64,000 nt of DNA from positions 22,133-86,132 of IMG/VR virus record IMGVR_UViG_3300043399_000446; one strand, given 5' to 3'. The translations under genes and the position numbers were made by a program. The notes beneath the pieces are model-generated. The model saw only the letters and a program-made list of their open reading frames with translations. It was not told the origin of the DNA and made no database searches. Within the stretch, counting starts at the first letter, position 1. The number at the start of each line of letters is the position of its first letter. Shown here piece after piece: positions 50,379-58,903 of this stretch. The DNA comes from a virus.

Positions 50379-51086
50379 TTACCGTTTAGTTCTACCTACA
50401 CTTGTAGCAGCCATTGGTTCAGGTTCAGCAATTTCTTCCTCACCTGAAACATCAATATCCATCTCAGCCTCTTCCTCGCCAGGAACTGATTCAGGTTCAC
50501 CCATTGCGGCAGCGTCACCACCCATATCAGGTTCAAATTCTTCCATTCCACCCTGACCTGTAATAGTACCTAGTGCAGATTTTAGTGTAGCTTGGCTTGA
50601 CGTTAGTGCTGATTGAATTGCAGTAAGAGCTTCACTAGCTTGTGAACTAAATTGTGTTCCCTCGTTTGCGCCTATCTCTGACTGAATTGAATCAGTTAGT
50701 GCTGGCAATTCTTTTACAAGCATATCGCTGACTTCTTCAATCATTTTCTGCACACTGTCTACCATGTCTTGAGCAGCTAGAACTACCTGTGACTTTTCAA
50801 CTTCTTCATTTTCTAAAACGATGCGTGAAGGACGAGACATCAATTCAGAAACGCGATAAGACAAGGCTTGCTCCATAAAAACTAATTTCATGTAAGCAGG
50901 AGTCGTTTTCTTGCTATAGAAATCTTGTGACTGCTTTGCTTCGCTGATTAGCCCTCTTACCTTTTTCAACATTGTTTGTGATGCAGGTAAAGACATTTTA
51001 TTAAAGTTCATAGAAACATTATAGTTTTCTTTTAGAGCTTTTTCAGTTGTTGCTATTTTATTTTTATCAAAATCTGTTAGTTTCAT
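50379..51086 (-). CDS. Helical protein with acidic tail, possible core/scaffold component
   Basis: 235 residues. MNFNKMSLPASQTMLKKVRGLISEAKQSQDFYSKKTTPAYMKLVFMEQALSYRV is a helical block; a long helical region follows (VVLAAQDMVDSVQKMIEEVSDMLVKELP), then a Gly/Glu/Met-rich acidic tail. The architecture suits prohead core or scaffold proteins, but no homology is claimed. Late box 26 bp upstream. Confidence 0.55.
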   Translation of the reverse strand: MKLTDFDKNKIATTEKALKENYNVSMNFNKMSLPASQTMLKKVRGLISEAKQSQDFYSKKTTPAYMKLVFMEQALSYRVSELMSRPSRIVLENEEVEKSQVVLAAQDMVDSVQKMIEEVSDMLVKELPALTDSIQSEIGANEGTQFSSQASEALTAIQSALTSSQATLKSALGTITGQGGMEEFEPDMGGDAAAMGEPESVPGEEEAEMDIDVSGEEEIAEPEPMAATSVGRTKR

Positions 51087-51111
51087 GATTAGTTTCCCAA
51101 ACTATGTTATG

Positions 51112-51119
51112 TATTTATC
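51112..51119 (-). promoter_or_regulatory. Late-promoter-like motif GATAAATA
   Basis: 26 bp upstream of the 235-residue gene; overlaps the stop codon of the preceding gene. Confidence 0.5.
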
Positions 51120-51603
51120 ATTTATTCAAAGATTTTACAGAAGCAGCAAATCGTTTTAGTTGCCAGTACTTAGCATCTAATACATACTGCTTTATTTCGT
51201 GTAATATATACTGCTTTTTTAGCTTATCTTCGTTGAGTTTAGCCAAGTAAATTAGCTTGTTGTCTATGTCGGTTGTTGATACCGCCAATCTTTTATGCTG
51301 TTCGATCATCGCATCTATGCCAGTTAGCATTTGATCTAATTCTTCAATTCTAAGCATTTCGTAAAACTTGTCTCTGTGGTTAAATGTACACCACATAACA
51401 GCATTTTTTAAGAAAGAAAATGTTCGTTGTTCATGATCTGTGCTTACTAAGAACTTGTAATCTGAGATTTTGCGAATAAAAAACTTATTGAATAGTTCAT
51501 ATGTTCCATCATCATGCTTGAAAATAGCAGCATCAGATAAATTAACGTGCAACTCTTTCAGTATGAATGTTTCGACTTTTTTAAAGCTGCCTAAGTCAAG
51601 CAT
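51118..51603 (-). CDS. Conserved hypothetical protein (161 aa)
   Basis: 161 residues with an N-terminal alpha/beta part (DDGTYELFNKFFIRKISDYKFLVST) and a long helical C-terminus (LRIEELDQMLTGIDAMIEQHKRLAVSTTDIDNKLIYLAKLNEDKLKKQYILHEIKQYV). No family recognised. Overlaps the upstream gene by 8 bp. Confidence 0.6.
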   Translation of the reverse strand: MLDLGSFKKVETFILKELHVNLSDAAIFKHDDGTYELFNKFFIRKISDYKFLVSTDHEQRTFSFLKNAVMWCTFNHRDKFYEMLRIEELDQMLTGIDAMIEQHKRLAVSTTDIDNKLIYLAKLNEDKLKKQYILHEIKQYVLDAKYWQLKRFAASVKSLNK

Positions 51604-52048
51604 TTTTTATTACCTCAAAATAAATGTTTCGTGTGTTAATGTGCGTATCCAAATAGTTTGACAACTTGTGCCATTCTGTGCCACATAGCATCATAGGTAT
51701 TTTATCGCAATCATTATATAAATGACCTAATTCGTTTATACCATCATTAAATACGCTAGCATAACTGATGTCAAAATCAAAGAACCAAAAAGGTATTTCT
51801 TCTTTGAATGACTTGTCAAACAGTAAACCAAAATTATGCTTGTTTTTGAATAGCAAGCTGTTTTTTGTGGGTGTAGTGATGTTTTCAGGCTGTGAGCGTA
51901 GCGATATAGCTTGAACTACTGTATCAAAATTGCATTGTTGATTTCTTCGCTGCACCCATACAGGATCTTCGTTATTAGCATTTCTCCGACTAATAACTCC
52001 TGTTTGTGTGATATCAAATAATGTATTGCAGCGCACAGTAAAAGCCAT
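51596..52048 (-). CDS. Conserved hypothetical protein (150 aa)
   Basis: 150 residues from ATG MAFTVRCNTLFDITQTGV; the longer frame would start inside the TATAAATA box. RRNQQCNFDTVVQAISLRSQP and FGLLFDKSFKEEIPFWFFDFDISYASVF are the most distinctive parts. I recall similar proteins in T4-like marine phages, function unknown. The exact T4 late consensus is 5 nt from the ATG. Confidence 0.65.
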   Translation of the reverse strand: MAFTVRCNTLFDITQTGVISRRNANNEDPVWVQRRNQQCNFDTVVQAISLRSQPENITTPTKNSLLFKNKHNFGLLFDKSFKEEIPFWFFDFDISYASVFNDGINELGHLYNDCDKIPMMLCGTEWHKLSNYLDTHINTRNIYFEVIKNA

Positions 52049-52053
52049 GCAAC

Positions 52054-52061
52054 TATTTATA
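52054..52061 (-). promoter_or_regulatory. Late promoter TATAAATA, 5 nt from ATG
   Basis: Exact T4 late consensus followed by GTTGC and ATG. Sits immediately after the terminator of the preceding structural gene, so it must supply the transcript for the genes downstream. Confidence 0.6.
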
Positions 52062-52070
52062 GACATAAAA

Positions 52071-52095
52071 AAGCCCGAGAATAAATCTCGGGCTT
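52071..52095 (-). terminator. Rho-independent terminator after the 127-residue structural gene
   Basis: 10-bp stem AAGCCCGAGA/TCTCGGGCTT with a 5-nt loop, followed on the minus strand by TTTTTTATG. Confidence 0.88.
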
Positions 52096-52113
52096 AGTAA
52101 TCTAAGTTTTAGA

Positions 52114-52497
52114 TTAGTTTGTGAATGTTGCTGATGCTGTAACTGTTACGTTATTTGCTGTACCAGCTGCGGTTAGAGCAGCTTCAACAGCAGCTTCTAG
52201 TGATGCAGCGTCCCAAGCTTCGTTAGGATATACAGCCATTGCTAGTGTGTCATTAGTTGTATCTGTGTACTCATAGATGTAAACAGTAGCTAGTTGCTGT
52301 GTTGCCTGAATGATTGTGTTTACTTGTGCGCCTGTTAGAGCACCTGCGGCTGTTACAGTGAAGAACTGTAGCTTTGGACCTTGTGGCTGAACTGTTGCGC
52401 CTGACTCAACTGCGTATAGACCGCTGTTTGTATATGAACCTTTGTCATAGTTGATTACTGGTAGAAAGTCACCATTTACTTTTGTGAATTGTGCCAT
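52114..52497 (-). CDS. Small virion structural protein in its own expression unit
   Basis: 127 residues: MAQFTKVNGDFLPVINYDKGSY...TVQPQGPKLQFFTVTAAGALTGAQVN...YPNEAWDAASLEAAVEAALTAAG. Ala/Thr-rich, beta/alpha, no Cys. It has a private GATAAATA promoter with a hairpin leader (GAGCGAATGCTC), AAGGA ribosome binding site, and a strong terminator directly after it; this points to very high late expression, as for a decoration or head protein. Family not identified. Confidence 0.65.
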   Translation of the reverse strand: MAQFTKVNGDFLPVINYDKGSYTNSGLYAVESGATVQPQGPKLQFFTVTAAGALTGAQVNTIIQATQQLATVYIYEYTDTTNDTLAMAVYPNEAWDAASLEAAVEAALTAAGTANNVTVTASATFTN

Positions 52498-52537
52498 GAT
52501 ATTTTTCCTTAAATGTTATGAGCATTCGCTCTACATT

Positions 52538-52545
52538 TATTTATC
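52538..52545 (-). promoter_or_regulatory. Late-promoter-like motif GATAAATA
   Basis: About 40 bp upstream of the 127-residue gene; the leader contains the small hairpin GAGC-GAAT-GCTC and then AAGGA. Confidence 0.6.
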
Positions 52546-52572
52546 ACCAATTCAAAAAAACTTGGGTTTTGG

Positions 52573-53742
52573 TTATCTACCTGCGAGATTTTGACGACTA
52601 AATCCCATGCGGTCAACGAATTTCAAGCCCTGAGCTACGAAGCCCTCTTGTGTTTGAGTGCCATCTTGTAGATAACCCTTTACAGGACTCTCTTCTGCTG
52701 CCTTATTCAACTGTGCTACTATATCCATTTTAAGATTATAGATAGCTATCCAAATTGAAAATATACCAATAATACCCTCAGTGTTCTCAGATAAATGCTT
52801 CATTATCTTTTGGCGCATACTTTCAGTCATATTACGGGTCTGCACAAACTCCATAAAATCATCAACCAAGTTGTTTAGATCACCTGATACAATTTTTCTG
52901 TTTATGTATGTAGTGAATAACTGATTGAATGTATTTCTTGCTTGAGGTGCAGTAGACATTAGTTGTTCGGCTGCGGCTCCATATTGAGAAATAGCTTTTT
53001 TAGCATTATTGACCAATGAATTATTGATCTTCAATGCAGGAGTATTTGGCATCTTACTTGGTACTATAGCAACATTGCTGTTATTCTTTAGTTGTCCTAA
53101 AGTTCCATCTAAAGGAGTTGCATCATCTGTAGATGAAGCGTTTGGTGGTATGAATTGATGAACTGCAATAGCAGCAGTTTTGTTAGCGATTAGCTTACCT
53201 AAATCGCTAGTAGCATCAATTTGATATGCTATACCATTGGGGTTAGCTCTAAAACTATACACATTATTTTTTGGTTCTAGTTGCTGACCAAACAATAAAT
53301 CTCCCCAGTAATAACCCTTTGCCCCAGTACTGGCTTTTTCTAACCCAGCCCAAAGATTATTAATTAGTTGATGTAGATTTGATCTATCCACACCCCGTTC
53401 CATGTCGTATTGTACAAACTGTTCAGGACTATAAACTGCCCTACCTGACATGTCTTTTTTATTGAACATGTGTTTGTCCATGATAGCAAACTTGCCATTA
53501 GTGCCTCTACCAAATATCAGAGCAGGATATCCATCCCATTTGATAGTTACAGTTTTAGGATTCTTAACTGTATTAACTGTAGCATCTATTGCCCGTTGGG
53601 CACCCTGTACACCATCTAAAAATACTAAATCTTCAGGGTGATCTAAATGACCCTTAGCTTCAGCTAGTATCTCAAAAGTTTCTACATCTTTTATATCATC
53701 TAGCTTTTTTAAAGTTTCAGCTAATAGTTGCGTTAGATTCAT
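52573..53742 (-). CDS. Protein with polynucleotide-ligase-like KxDG motif
   Basis: 389 residues. TVTIKWDGYPALIFGRG places Lys68 in a KxDG motif, the nucleotide-attachment site of ligases and capping enzymes; GKFAIMDKHMF, GYYWGDLLFG and GIAYQID follow at spacings resembling motifs III and IV. A later basic ligase motif is not obvious. The C-terminal 150 residues are helical and unlike ligases. A conserved phage protein with a ligase-like fold is plausible; activity is unproven. The start overlaps the upstream gene by 4 bp. Confidence 0.6.
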   Translation of the reverse strand: MNLTQLLAETLKKLDDIKDVETFEILAEAKGHLDHPEDLVFLDGVQGAQRAIDATVNTVKNPKTVTIKWDGYPALIFGRGTNGKFAIMDKHMFNKKDMSGRAVYSPEQFVQYDMERGVDRSNLHQLINNLWAGLEKASTGAKGYYWGDLLFGQQLEPKNNVYSFRANPNGIAYQIDATSDLGKLIANKTAAIAVHQFIPPNASSTDDATPLDGTLGQLKNNSNVAIVPSKMPNTPALKINNSLVNNAKKAISQYGAAAEQLMSTAPQARNTFNQLFTTYINRKIVSGDLNNLVDDFMEFVQTRNMTESMRQKIMKHLSENTEGIIGIFSIWIAIYNLKMDIVAQLNKAAEESPVKGYLQDGTQTQEGFVAQGLKFVDRMGFSRQNLAGR

Positions 53743-53981
53743 TTCCCAGCCTTTTTTAGTGATTTTACAAATCTATCGCTGTCTCTGCCTTTGATAGCAC
53801 TCAATAACTTTCTTTCAAGTATTTCAGCTTTTTCAGGATCGTAATGTTTATTAATCATTTCTAATAGATTAATGGCGCTGGCGATAATATTAGATGCTCT
53901 GCTTTCGATAAGATGTGAGGTATCTCTCTTATTGCCTAGAGCTTCAAGTTCTTCTAAGAGGCTACGAGTTTGTTTTTGCAT
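53739..53981 (-). CDS. Small helical protein (80 aa)
   Basis: 80 residues, helical and charged (MQKQTRSLLEELEALGNKRDTSHLIESRASNIIASAINLLEMINKHYDPEKAEILERKLL). Ends in a basic patch (SDRFVKSLKKAGK). No family recognised. Coupled to the ligase-like gene by a 4-bp overlap; late box 19 bp upstream. Confidence 0.6.
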   Translation of the reverse strand: MQKQTRSLLEELEALGNKRDTSHLIESRASNIIASAINLLEMINKHYDPEKAEILERKLLSAIKGRDSDRFVKSLKKAGK

Positions 53982-53999
53982 AAAAGTTATCCCAAATAC

Positions 54000-54007
54000 T
54001 ATTTATC
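54000..54007 (-). promoter_or_regulatory. Late-promoter-like motif GATAAATA
   Basis: 19 bp upstream of the 80-residue gene; lies in the 37-bp gap after the helicase gene. Confidence 0.5.
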
Positions 54008-54018
54008 TTGGGTATATG

Positions 54019-55434
54019 TTATTTTGCTTTTATAGAACTCAACAATGATTTCAATTTCGACCCTTGAATATCTACTGCAATACTTTTTTCTTCGGGCTGT
54101 AATACTTCACCTGTTTCTTGGTCTACAATTGTAGATGTTGATTTCAATTTAGACATAATACTATTTGGGCTAGGCTGACTCTTATTATTTTCATAGTTGT
54201 CAGGATTCTCATTAGTAATACGCATAGTTTCAATATTGTATTCTAAGTCAATTTTTTGACCTACACCAGTAGAACTACGTGATTTCATACATTGAATCTG
54301 ATACTTACCACGCTCACGCATACTGCGACTTGTAAAGATACCAAATACATTATCTGCGGTATTAATCTTACTGATACCACCTGCGATATGACTATGATCG
54401 AATTCAATTTCTTCTACTGCACTACGATTTAACTGCGATGCAGTAACCATTAGAACACCCAATTCTTTAGCTAAGTTACGCAATTCTTCAGACACATATT
54501 TGTCTTTGATAAATTGATCATTGGGACTTACTTTGACGCTTACAGGCATTACAAGATCCAAATAGTCAACCATTACAAAGTCTACTTTTATTCCTGTTTG
54601 AATTTGTACTTCTTTCAAATAGGACCTGATATCATTGACATTACTTTGTGCAGGCATACCTTTAATTCTATACTTGCCTGCCTTTTTACCTACCATTTTG
54701 ACTTTGATTTCTGTGCTATCAACATCTTTACGAATCTCGCGAGTACTCATGTTAGTCAACATCGCATCTGTACGCAATGCTGTTAATTCCTCGCTCAATT
54801 CTAAGGTAATGTATACACCATTTAATCCTTGCTGTAACCAATTCAATGCGATGTTCATCATTACAAGTGATTTACCTGAACCTGATCCACCTGCAAAGAT
54901 GTTTAGCTCGCCACGATTGAAACCACCATATAATAGTTTATCCATTTGTGGCCATCCTGTACTAACTTGACCTCCACTATTGAAATATTTGTTGATACGG
55001 TCTTTAGGATTACCAAAATAATCAGTGCCCATATCTTTTTGTAGGCTGATTTGTACTGCGTCTTTGATTAGTTTTTCTACAGGACCATATTCACCTTTTT
55101 CTAATAAGTCAGCACTTTTTAGAATAGCACGCTCTAATTCTTGTCGCTTAGTAAATTGTTCAAACGCATCTAAGAACCATTCTTTATGCCCATCGTTCAT
55201 TTCATCAATGGGCTCTAACTCTATTCCTGTAATAGCTTTGATTTGATTTATATCAGGAAGTATTCTATATTTGTCGCTGTGATCTTTGAACAAGTTAGCA
55301 ACAGGCCTTAAACTTTTATCAAAGTTTTCAGCATTCATAATATTCATGACGCGAGTATATAACTCTGCGTCACAAATCATCATTCGCAAAAATAGTTTTT
55401 GAACATCAGTATTATAATTATAATCCTTTAGCAA
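54019..55434 (-). CDS. 41: Replicative DNA helicase gp41 (DnaB family)
   Basis: 471 residues, length as in T4 gp41 (475). Walker A FAGGSGSGKSLVMMNIALNW, Walker B VDFVMVDYLDLV, and the helicase block LMVTASQLNRS...ISKINTADNVFGI are clear. It unwinds DNA at the fork in a hexamer together with gp61. The apparent start is TTG inside the 3' end of the primase gene, with AGGAG and AAGG upstream; the genes overlap by 17 bp, so translation is coupled. Confidence 0.92.
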   Translation of the reverse strand: MLKDYNYNTDVQKLFLRMMICDAELYTRVMNIMNAENFDKSLRPVANLFKDHSDKYRILPDINQIKAITGIELEPIDEMNDGHKEWFLDAFEQFTKRQELERAILKSADLLEKGEYGPVEKLIKDAVQISLQKDMGTDYFGNPKDRINKYFNSGGQVSTGWPQMDKLLYGGFNRGELNIFAGGSGSGKSLVMMNIALNWLQQGLNGVYITLELSEELTALRTDAMLTNMSTREIRKDVDSTEIKVKMVGKKAGKYRIKGMPAQSNVNDIRSYLKEVQIQTGIKVDFVMVDYLDLVMPVSVKVSPNDQFIKDKYVSEELRNLAKELGVLMVTASQLNRSAVEEIEFDHSHIAGGISKINTADNVFGIFTSRSMRERGKYQIQCMKSRSSTGVGQKIDLEYNIETMRITNENPDNYENNKSQPSPNSIMSKLKSTSTIVDQETGEVLQPEEKSIAVDIQGSKLKSLLSSIKAK

Positions 55435-56389
55435 TCTGCCTTCTCCTCATTTCAATTTTGATTTTGCTATTTGTCGCTGCGTTTGTTATGCTCAATAATG
55501 TTGCTAATTTACCATACTTTACTACTGCGTCATTTATATCTTTAACACTACTATGCCACTCAGGCAAACTTACTTGATACCCTAATTCAATAGCTCTATC
55601 ACACATTTCTAAGCCAGTAGCATCTTGATCTGGGACTACTATTATTCGTCTATTTAAGGTACTCAATAATGCTGCTTGATCGTCGCTGATAGTATTGTGC
55701 ATTGTAGCACATGCCCTAATGCTTAGTGCGTCAAATATACCCTCTGCTACTATACATATTTGCCAATGTGGATTTTGAAAGTCGATACCAAAAACATATC
55801 CAGGTTGTTGTTCATTGATGTATTTAGGTATGCGATTATCTGTAAATCTGCTTGTGTGACCTACCAACTTGTCTTTGTAAAAATATGGAATGATTATCCT
55901 TTGAGCATAACGTCCCTGAGCGTGGGGAGTTACATAAAACGGATAGTCATTAATATCTATCTTTCTGCGGTGCAGATAATCTACATATAGTTTGTGTTTT
56001 GGGTTATTAGGATTTATAGCTTCGCATTCATGTAATTTATGCTCTTCAAATTTTATCTTGACTTTCTTTTTAGATTGTGTGAAATATAATAAATCTTTAT
56101 TTTGTAAGCTTTCTAAATTCCATCTTTGTATTTCACTTTCGTCTATCCCACACCAACTAAGTAGTTTTCTTGTCTTTTGGGTAATTGGCTTACCTAAAAT
56201 AAAATTACATTTATATTGGCAGTTGAAACAATGATAACTCCAGTTGTTAGTTCCATCAAACTTTATTCCGCCCCTTGACCTCCGATCAGCCTTATGACCA
56301 AAGTGTTGGCAACATATAGCATTAAAGCTATGCCAACCACTTGAGGTTAATTTCTTTTTACCCGGAATGATAGATAGAATGTCGAACAT
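55418..56389 (-). CDS. 61: DNA primase gp61
   Basis: 323 residues, near T4 gp61 (342). N-terminal zinc-binding region ICCQHFGHKADRRSRGG...NWSYHCFNCQYKCNFILG, then a TOPRIM-type catalytic core IVAEGIFDALSIRAC and RRIIVVPDQDATGLEMCDRAIELG. It makes RNA primers for lagging-strand synthesis with gp41 helicase, which is encoded directly downstream. A weak sigma70-type promoter may lie just upstream. Confidence 0.9.
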   Translation of the reverse strand: MFDILSIIPGKKKLTSSGWHSFNAICCQHFGHKADRRSRGGIKFDGTNNWSYHCFNCQYKCNFILGKPITQKTRKLLSWCGIDESEIQRWNLESLQNKDLLYFTQSKKKVKIKFEEHKLHECEAINPNNPKHKLYVDYLHRRKIDINDYPFYVTPHAQGRYAQRIIIPYFYKDKLVGHTSRFTDNRIPKYINEQQPGYVFGIDFQNPHWQICIVAEGIFDALSIRACATMHNTISDDQAALLSTLNRRIIVVPDQDATGLEMCDRAIELGYQVSLPEWHSSVKDINDAVVKYGKLATLLSITNAATNSKIKIEMRRRQIAKGL

Positions 56390-56395
56390 TCTGTT

Positions 56396-56425
56396 ATTGT
56401 AGCATAGAACAGGGATGTATTACAA
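56396..56425 (-). promoter_or_regulatory. Possible sigma70-type promoter (TTGTAA-18-TACAAT)
   Basis: Two mismatches in the -35, one in the -10, 18-bp spacer; upstream of the primase ATG by 7 bp, so the leader would be almost absent. Low confidence. Confidence 0.25.
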
Positions 56426-56427
56426 TA

Positions 56428-57201
56428 TTATCTGGCTAAAATGTTAGTGACTGCGCCCGTATTGCTTACAAATTGCATTCTAATGTATGGATGAAATCCA
56501 CGAATAGTGTATCCTTGTGTCTCACTAACATCATTATAAGAATGTGCTGAAATAGGATACCAATCACCATCTACTATTGTGCTACCCTCGATGATTACAT
56601 TTCCCACGTAGTCAATGTATTGTGCTTGAATAGTGATTATTGGATTATCTTCGGTTGAGATTACACTACTGAAATAAGTTTGTGCATTACTATTAGCATT
56701 AGAAATATTACTCAAATTGGGGAAAGGTTGTCCTGTAGGTATAGATACGGGTTGTGAGGGTACAAAGCTGGGTAATATGCTGTCTACGATATTCATATCA
56801 CCTCTTGCACCAGCATTTTGGTCAACAAACACAGGGAAGTCAAATTCATTTACAGGTATTTCTAAAGTATAGTATGCCTTTTGGGGAGTAATGTTTTCTA
56901 TGTCTGCTGCATTCAAAATAAGTGAGCATATACCGGTTGCAGGTAATTGTAGAGTTAATGCTTTTTGTATCAGTAACTCATTACCTTCATAATTCAATAT
57001 TCTACAAGTTATAACTTTTCCTGTTATATCCACAGGCTTCTGCTGTTGATCCAAAAATTGAAATTGTATCTGGTTGTCAACGCCACGATGAAGTGTTAGG
57101 GGTTTTGCGTATTGGGGCATATATGCTCTCGGTGAAAAGCCAGATAAAAGGACAACAATTTGTCGTTGTGTATATACAAAAACTTGTGTGCTGTAAGCCA
57201 T
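56428..57201 (-). CDS. Probable virion structural protein (257 aa)
   Basis: 257 residues. [40 protein letters not shown] is a beta-sandwich-like start, and a C-terminal domain ([17 protein letters not shown]...DGDWYPIS...[18 protein letters not shown]) follows. The layout is a recurrent one in T4-like marine phages for tail/baseplate-associated proteins. GATAAATA and AAAGGA precede it, so it is a late gene placed beside the replication pair. Confidence 0.65.
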   Translation of the reverse strand: MAYSTQVFVYTQRQIVVLLSGFSPRAYMPQYAKPLTLHRGVDNQIQFQFLDQQQKPVDITGKVITCRILNYEGNELLIQKALTLQLPATGICSLILNAADIENITPQKAYYTLEIPVNEFDFPVFVDQNAGARGDMNIVDSILPSFVPSQPVSIPTGQPFPNLSNISNANSNAQTYFSSVISTEDNPIITIQAQYIDYVGNVIIEGSTIVDGDWYPISAHSYNDVSETQGYTIRGFHPYIRMQFVSNTGAVTNILAR

Positions 57202-57226
57202 TTGGTCCTTTTTCTGTTATTATCAG

Positions 57227-57234
57227 TATTTATC
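57227..57234 (-). promoter_or_regulatory. Late-promoter-like motif GATAAATA
   Basis: 25 bp upstream of the 257-residue structural gene. Back to back with the AATAAATA box of GIY-YIG gene C on the other strand. Confidence 0.55.
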
Positions 57235-57241
57235 GTCAGGT

Positions 57242-57249
57242 AATAAATA
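57242..57249 (+). promoter_or_regulatory. Late-type box AATAAATA for GIY-YIG gene C
   Basis: Five bases upstream of the outer stem of the structured leader. Confidence 0.5.
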
Positions 57250-57254
57250 AAAAG

Positions 57255-57301
57255 GTAGTTCGCGGAATTGGCCTTCCCAACTACTCTAATGCTATAAGGA
57301 G
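57255..57301 (+). promoter_or_regulatory. Structured leader element of GIY-YIG gene C
   Basis: Outer stem GTAGTT/AACTAC, CGC, inner stem GGAA/TTCC with a 6-nt loop, one C, then TCTAATGCT and AAGGAG. The inner stem differs from gene B at both strands while keeping pairing. Confidence 0.7.
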
Positions 57302-57308
57302 CACCAGC

Positions 57309-57983
57309 TTGTATATTTATTATGTTTACGCATATTTGCGGCAATTTAATTCAAACACGGGTAAGGCAGGAACTCCCTATTATATTGGAAAGGGGAAACA
57401 TAAAAGGGCTTGGTCAAAGAACCACTCTGTAAATCTTCCAAAACTAAGTTCAAATATAGTAATTTTAGAAAGTGGTCTAAGTGAATGTGGAGCTATAGCA
57501 TTAGAACGACGCCTTATTAAATGGTGGGGGAGGGTAGATATTTCTACGGGAATTTTACGAAATAGAACTGACGGAGGCGAAGGTACTGAAGGTAGAAAAA
57601 ATAAGTTCAATCAATCGGGAAGCCTTAATCCATCTTTCGATGATACTATCTATACATTTTACCATAAAACAGGATTGATTGAAAAATGTACACAATTTGA
57701 ATTACGGAAAAAATATAATCTTAGGGCAGGAAATCTTAGTGCCGTAATTAAAGGATATGAAAAATCAGTAAAGGGTTGGCGTATTACGGAAGAATTTATT
57801 GACTTAACAGGTAAAAGGCAGCGTGGATGTGATGATGTTTATACTTTTATTCATACTTCAGGTATAATAGTCGAAATGACCCAAAGACAATTATTTTTAA
57901 ATTTTAATTTAAAAACAAGGTCAGGTATAAGCCTCTTATGCCATAATAAAATAAAATCATACAAAGGATGGAGATTGGGGTAG
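57309..57983 (+). CDS. GIY-YIG homing endonuclease-like protein C, TTG start
   Basis: 224 residues. The start is TTG, 7 nt after AAGGAG in the conserved leader; a much longer frame upstream would run through that leader and the promoter and is rejected. [11 protein letters not shown]...[11 protein letters not shown] is the GIY-YIG core, with [12 protein letters not shown] and NRTDGGEG as in protein A. Two tandem C-terminal repeats of about 45 residues ([24 protein letters not shown]...[30 protein letters not shown]...YKGWRL) resemble DNA-binding modules of homing nucleases. No zinc finger, unlike A and B. Confidence 0.85.
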   Translation: MYIYYVYAYLRQFNSNTGKAGTPYYIGKGKHKRAWSKNHSVNLPKLSSNIVILESGLSECGAIALERRLIKWWGRVDISTGILRNRTDGGEGTEGRKNKFNQSGSLNPSFDDTIYTFYHKTGLIEKCTQFELRKKYNLRAGNLSAVIKGYEKSVKGWRITEEFIDLTGKRQRGCDDVYTFIHTSGIIVEMTQRQLFLNFNLKTRSGISLLCHNKIKSYKGWRLG

Positions 57984-58022
57984 CCTATTTATTACAATTA
58001 ATTTTCTAAATGGTTTTGTGTA

Positions 58023-58030
58023 AATAAATA
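58023..58030 (+). promoter_or_regulatory. Late-type box AATAAATA, 6 nt from ATG
   Basis: Followed by ACCAGT and the ATG of the 126-residue gene; another near-leaderless arrangement. Confidence 0.4.
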
Positions 58031-58036
58031 ACCAGT

Positions 58037-58417
58037 ATGTCTAATTCTGATTTCTTTCAAAAGCTTAGTCAAAATCATCCGTTTATTACGGTTTGCCATT
58101 ATGCCAGTCAGGATTATGTAGGTATAGTTCAAAATCGTGATGATATAGTCACCACAATTTATGATTATGGTGCTATAGTTGATCCTATAGTAAAAGAAAA
58201 ATTCTTAGAATTAGGCGAAATATGGTGGTGGGAAAGTAATAGGCTTATACCAATAAACTTGTTTTTGAAAGAAGAGTGGATTATATTCAAGCCATTCTTA
58301 AGAACTTTTAATAACAAAAGCTTAGTAATACTACATGGGCCTGCTACTTCAATGAATGAACTAAGCAAACGTAAAAGCAAGCGCCGTAGTATTACTCTTG
58401 TAAAACGTTTACCTTAG
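58037..58417 (+). CDS. Conserved hypothetical protein (126 aa)
   Basis: 126 residues: FFQKLSQNHPFITVCHYASQDYVGIVQNRDD, KEKFLELGEIWWWESNRLIPINLFL and KRKSKRRSITLVKRLP. I recall the WWWESNR..PIN block from T4-like marine phages; function unknown. A small beta protein with a basic tail. Its end overlaps the convergent deformylase gene by 9 bp. Confidence 0.65.
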   Translation: MSNSDFFQKLSQNHPFITVCHYASQDYVGIVQNRDDIVTTIYDYGAIVDPIVKEKFLELGEIWWWESNRLIPINLFLKEEWIIFKPFLRTFNNKSLVILHGPATSMNELSKRKSKRRSITLVKRLP

Positions 58418-58903
58418 ATTTTTCTTTCTACGCTTTTGCGCCATCTGTAAACTAAGTTTGCCTACTTTTTCAACAAAGCAATGCCCATTCAAGTGGTCCA
58501 ATTCGTGCTGAAATACCCTTGCCATCAAATCTTCAAACTCTTCTTCTTTAGTTTCGCCATTAATAGTTTGATAGCGAGCTATGATTTTCTTGTATCGCTT
58601 GACATGTAGCCATAATCCTGGAAAGCTTAGACATCCTTCAATATCTTGTACTTCTCCCTCACCTGAAACTAATTCAGGGTTGACACAAACAATAAGCTTT
58701 TCTTCGTTACCCATAATAAGTATGCGCTTGCTGATACCTACTTGTGGAGCAGCTAAACCTATACCACCTTTTAGAAACATTGTTTTAGTCATAGCTTTGA
58801 CTAATTCTTCTAAGTTAGGTTCTACAATCCAGTTATCAAAATCATATGGCTCTGCTGCCTGCTTTAATACTGGATCATTCTCATCTACTAATTGTAATTC
58901 CAT
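58409..58903 (-). CDS. def: Peptide deformylase
   Basis: 164 residues with all three motifs: GGIGLAAPQVG, EGCLSFPG (Cys metal ligand) and QHELDHLNGH (HExxH-type His pair). It removes the N-formyl group from new proteins. Marine phages often carry a deformylase with a short C-terminus, and here only a basic tail follows motif 3. It shares one base with the Pol III alpha-like gene upstream. Confidence 0.93.
   Translation of the reverse strand: MELQLVDENDPVLKQAAEPYDFDNWIVEPNLEELVKAMTKTMFLKGGIGLAAPQVGISKRILIMGNEEKLIVCVNPELVSGEGEVQDIEGCLSFPGLWLHVKRYKKIIARYQTINGETKEEEFEDLMARVFQHELDHLNGHCFVEKVGKLSLQMAQKRRKKNLR

Noticed and set aside
57093-57308. N-terminal extension of GIY-YIG protein C by 72 codons
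   Set aside because: It would run through the late box and the conserved structured leader and lie antisense to the start of the 257-residue structural gene; the two sister genes start just after the same leader.
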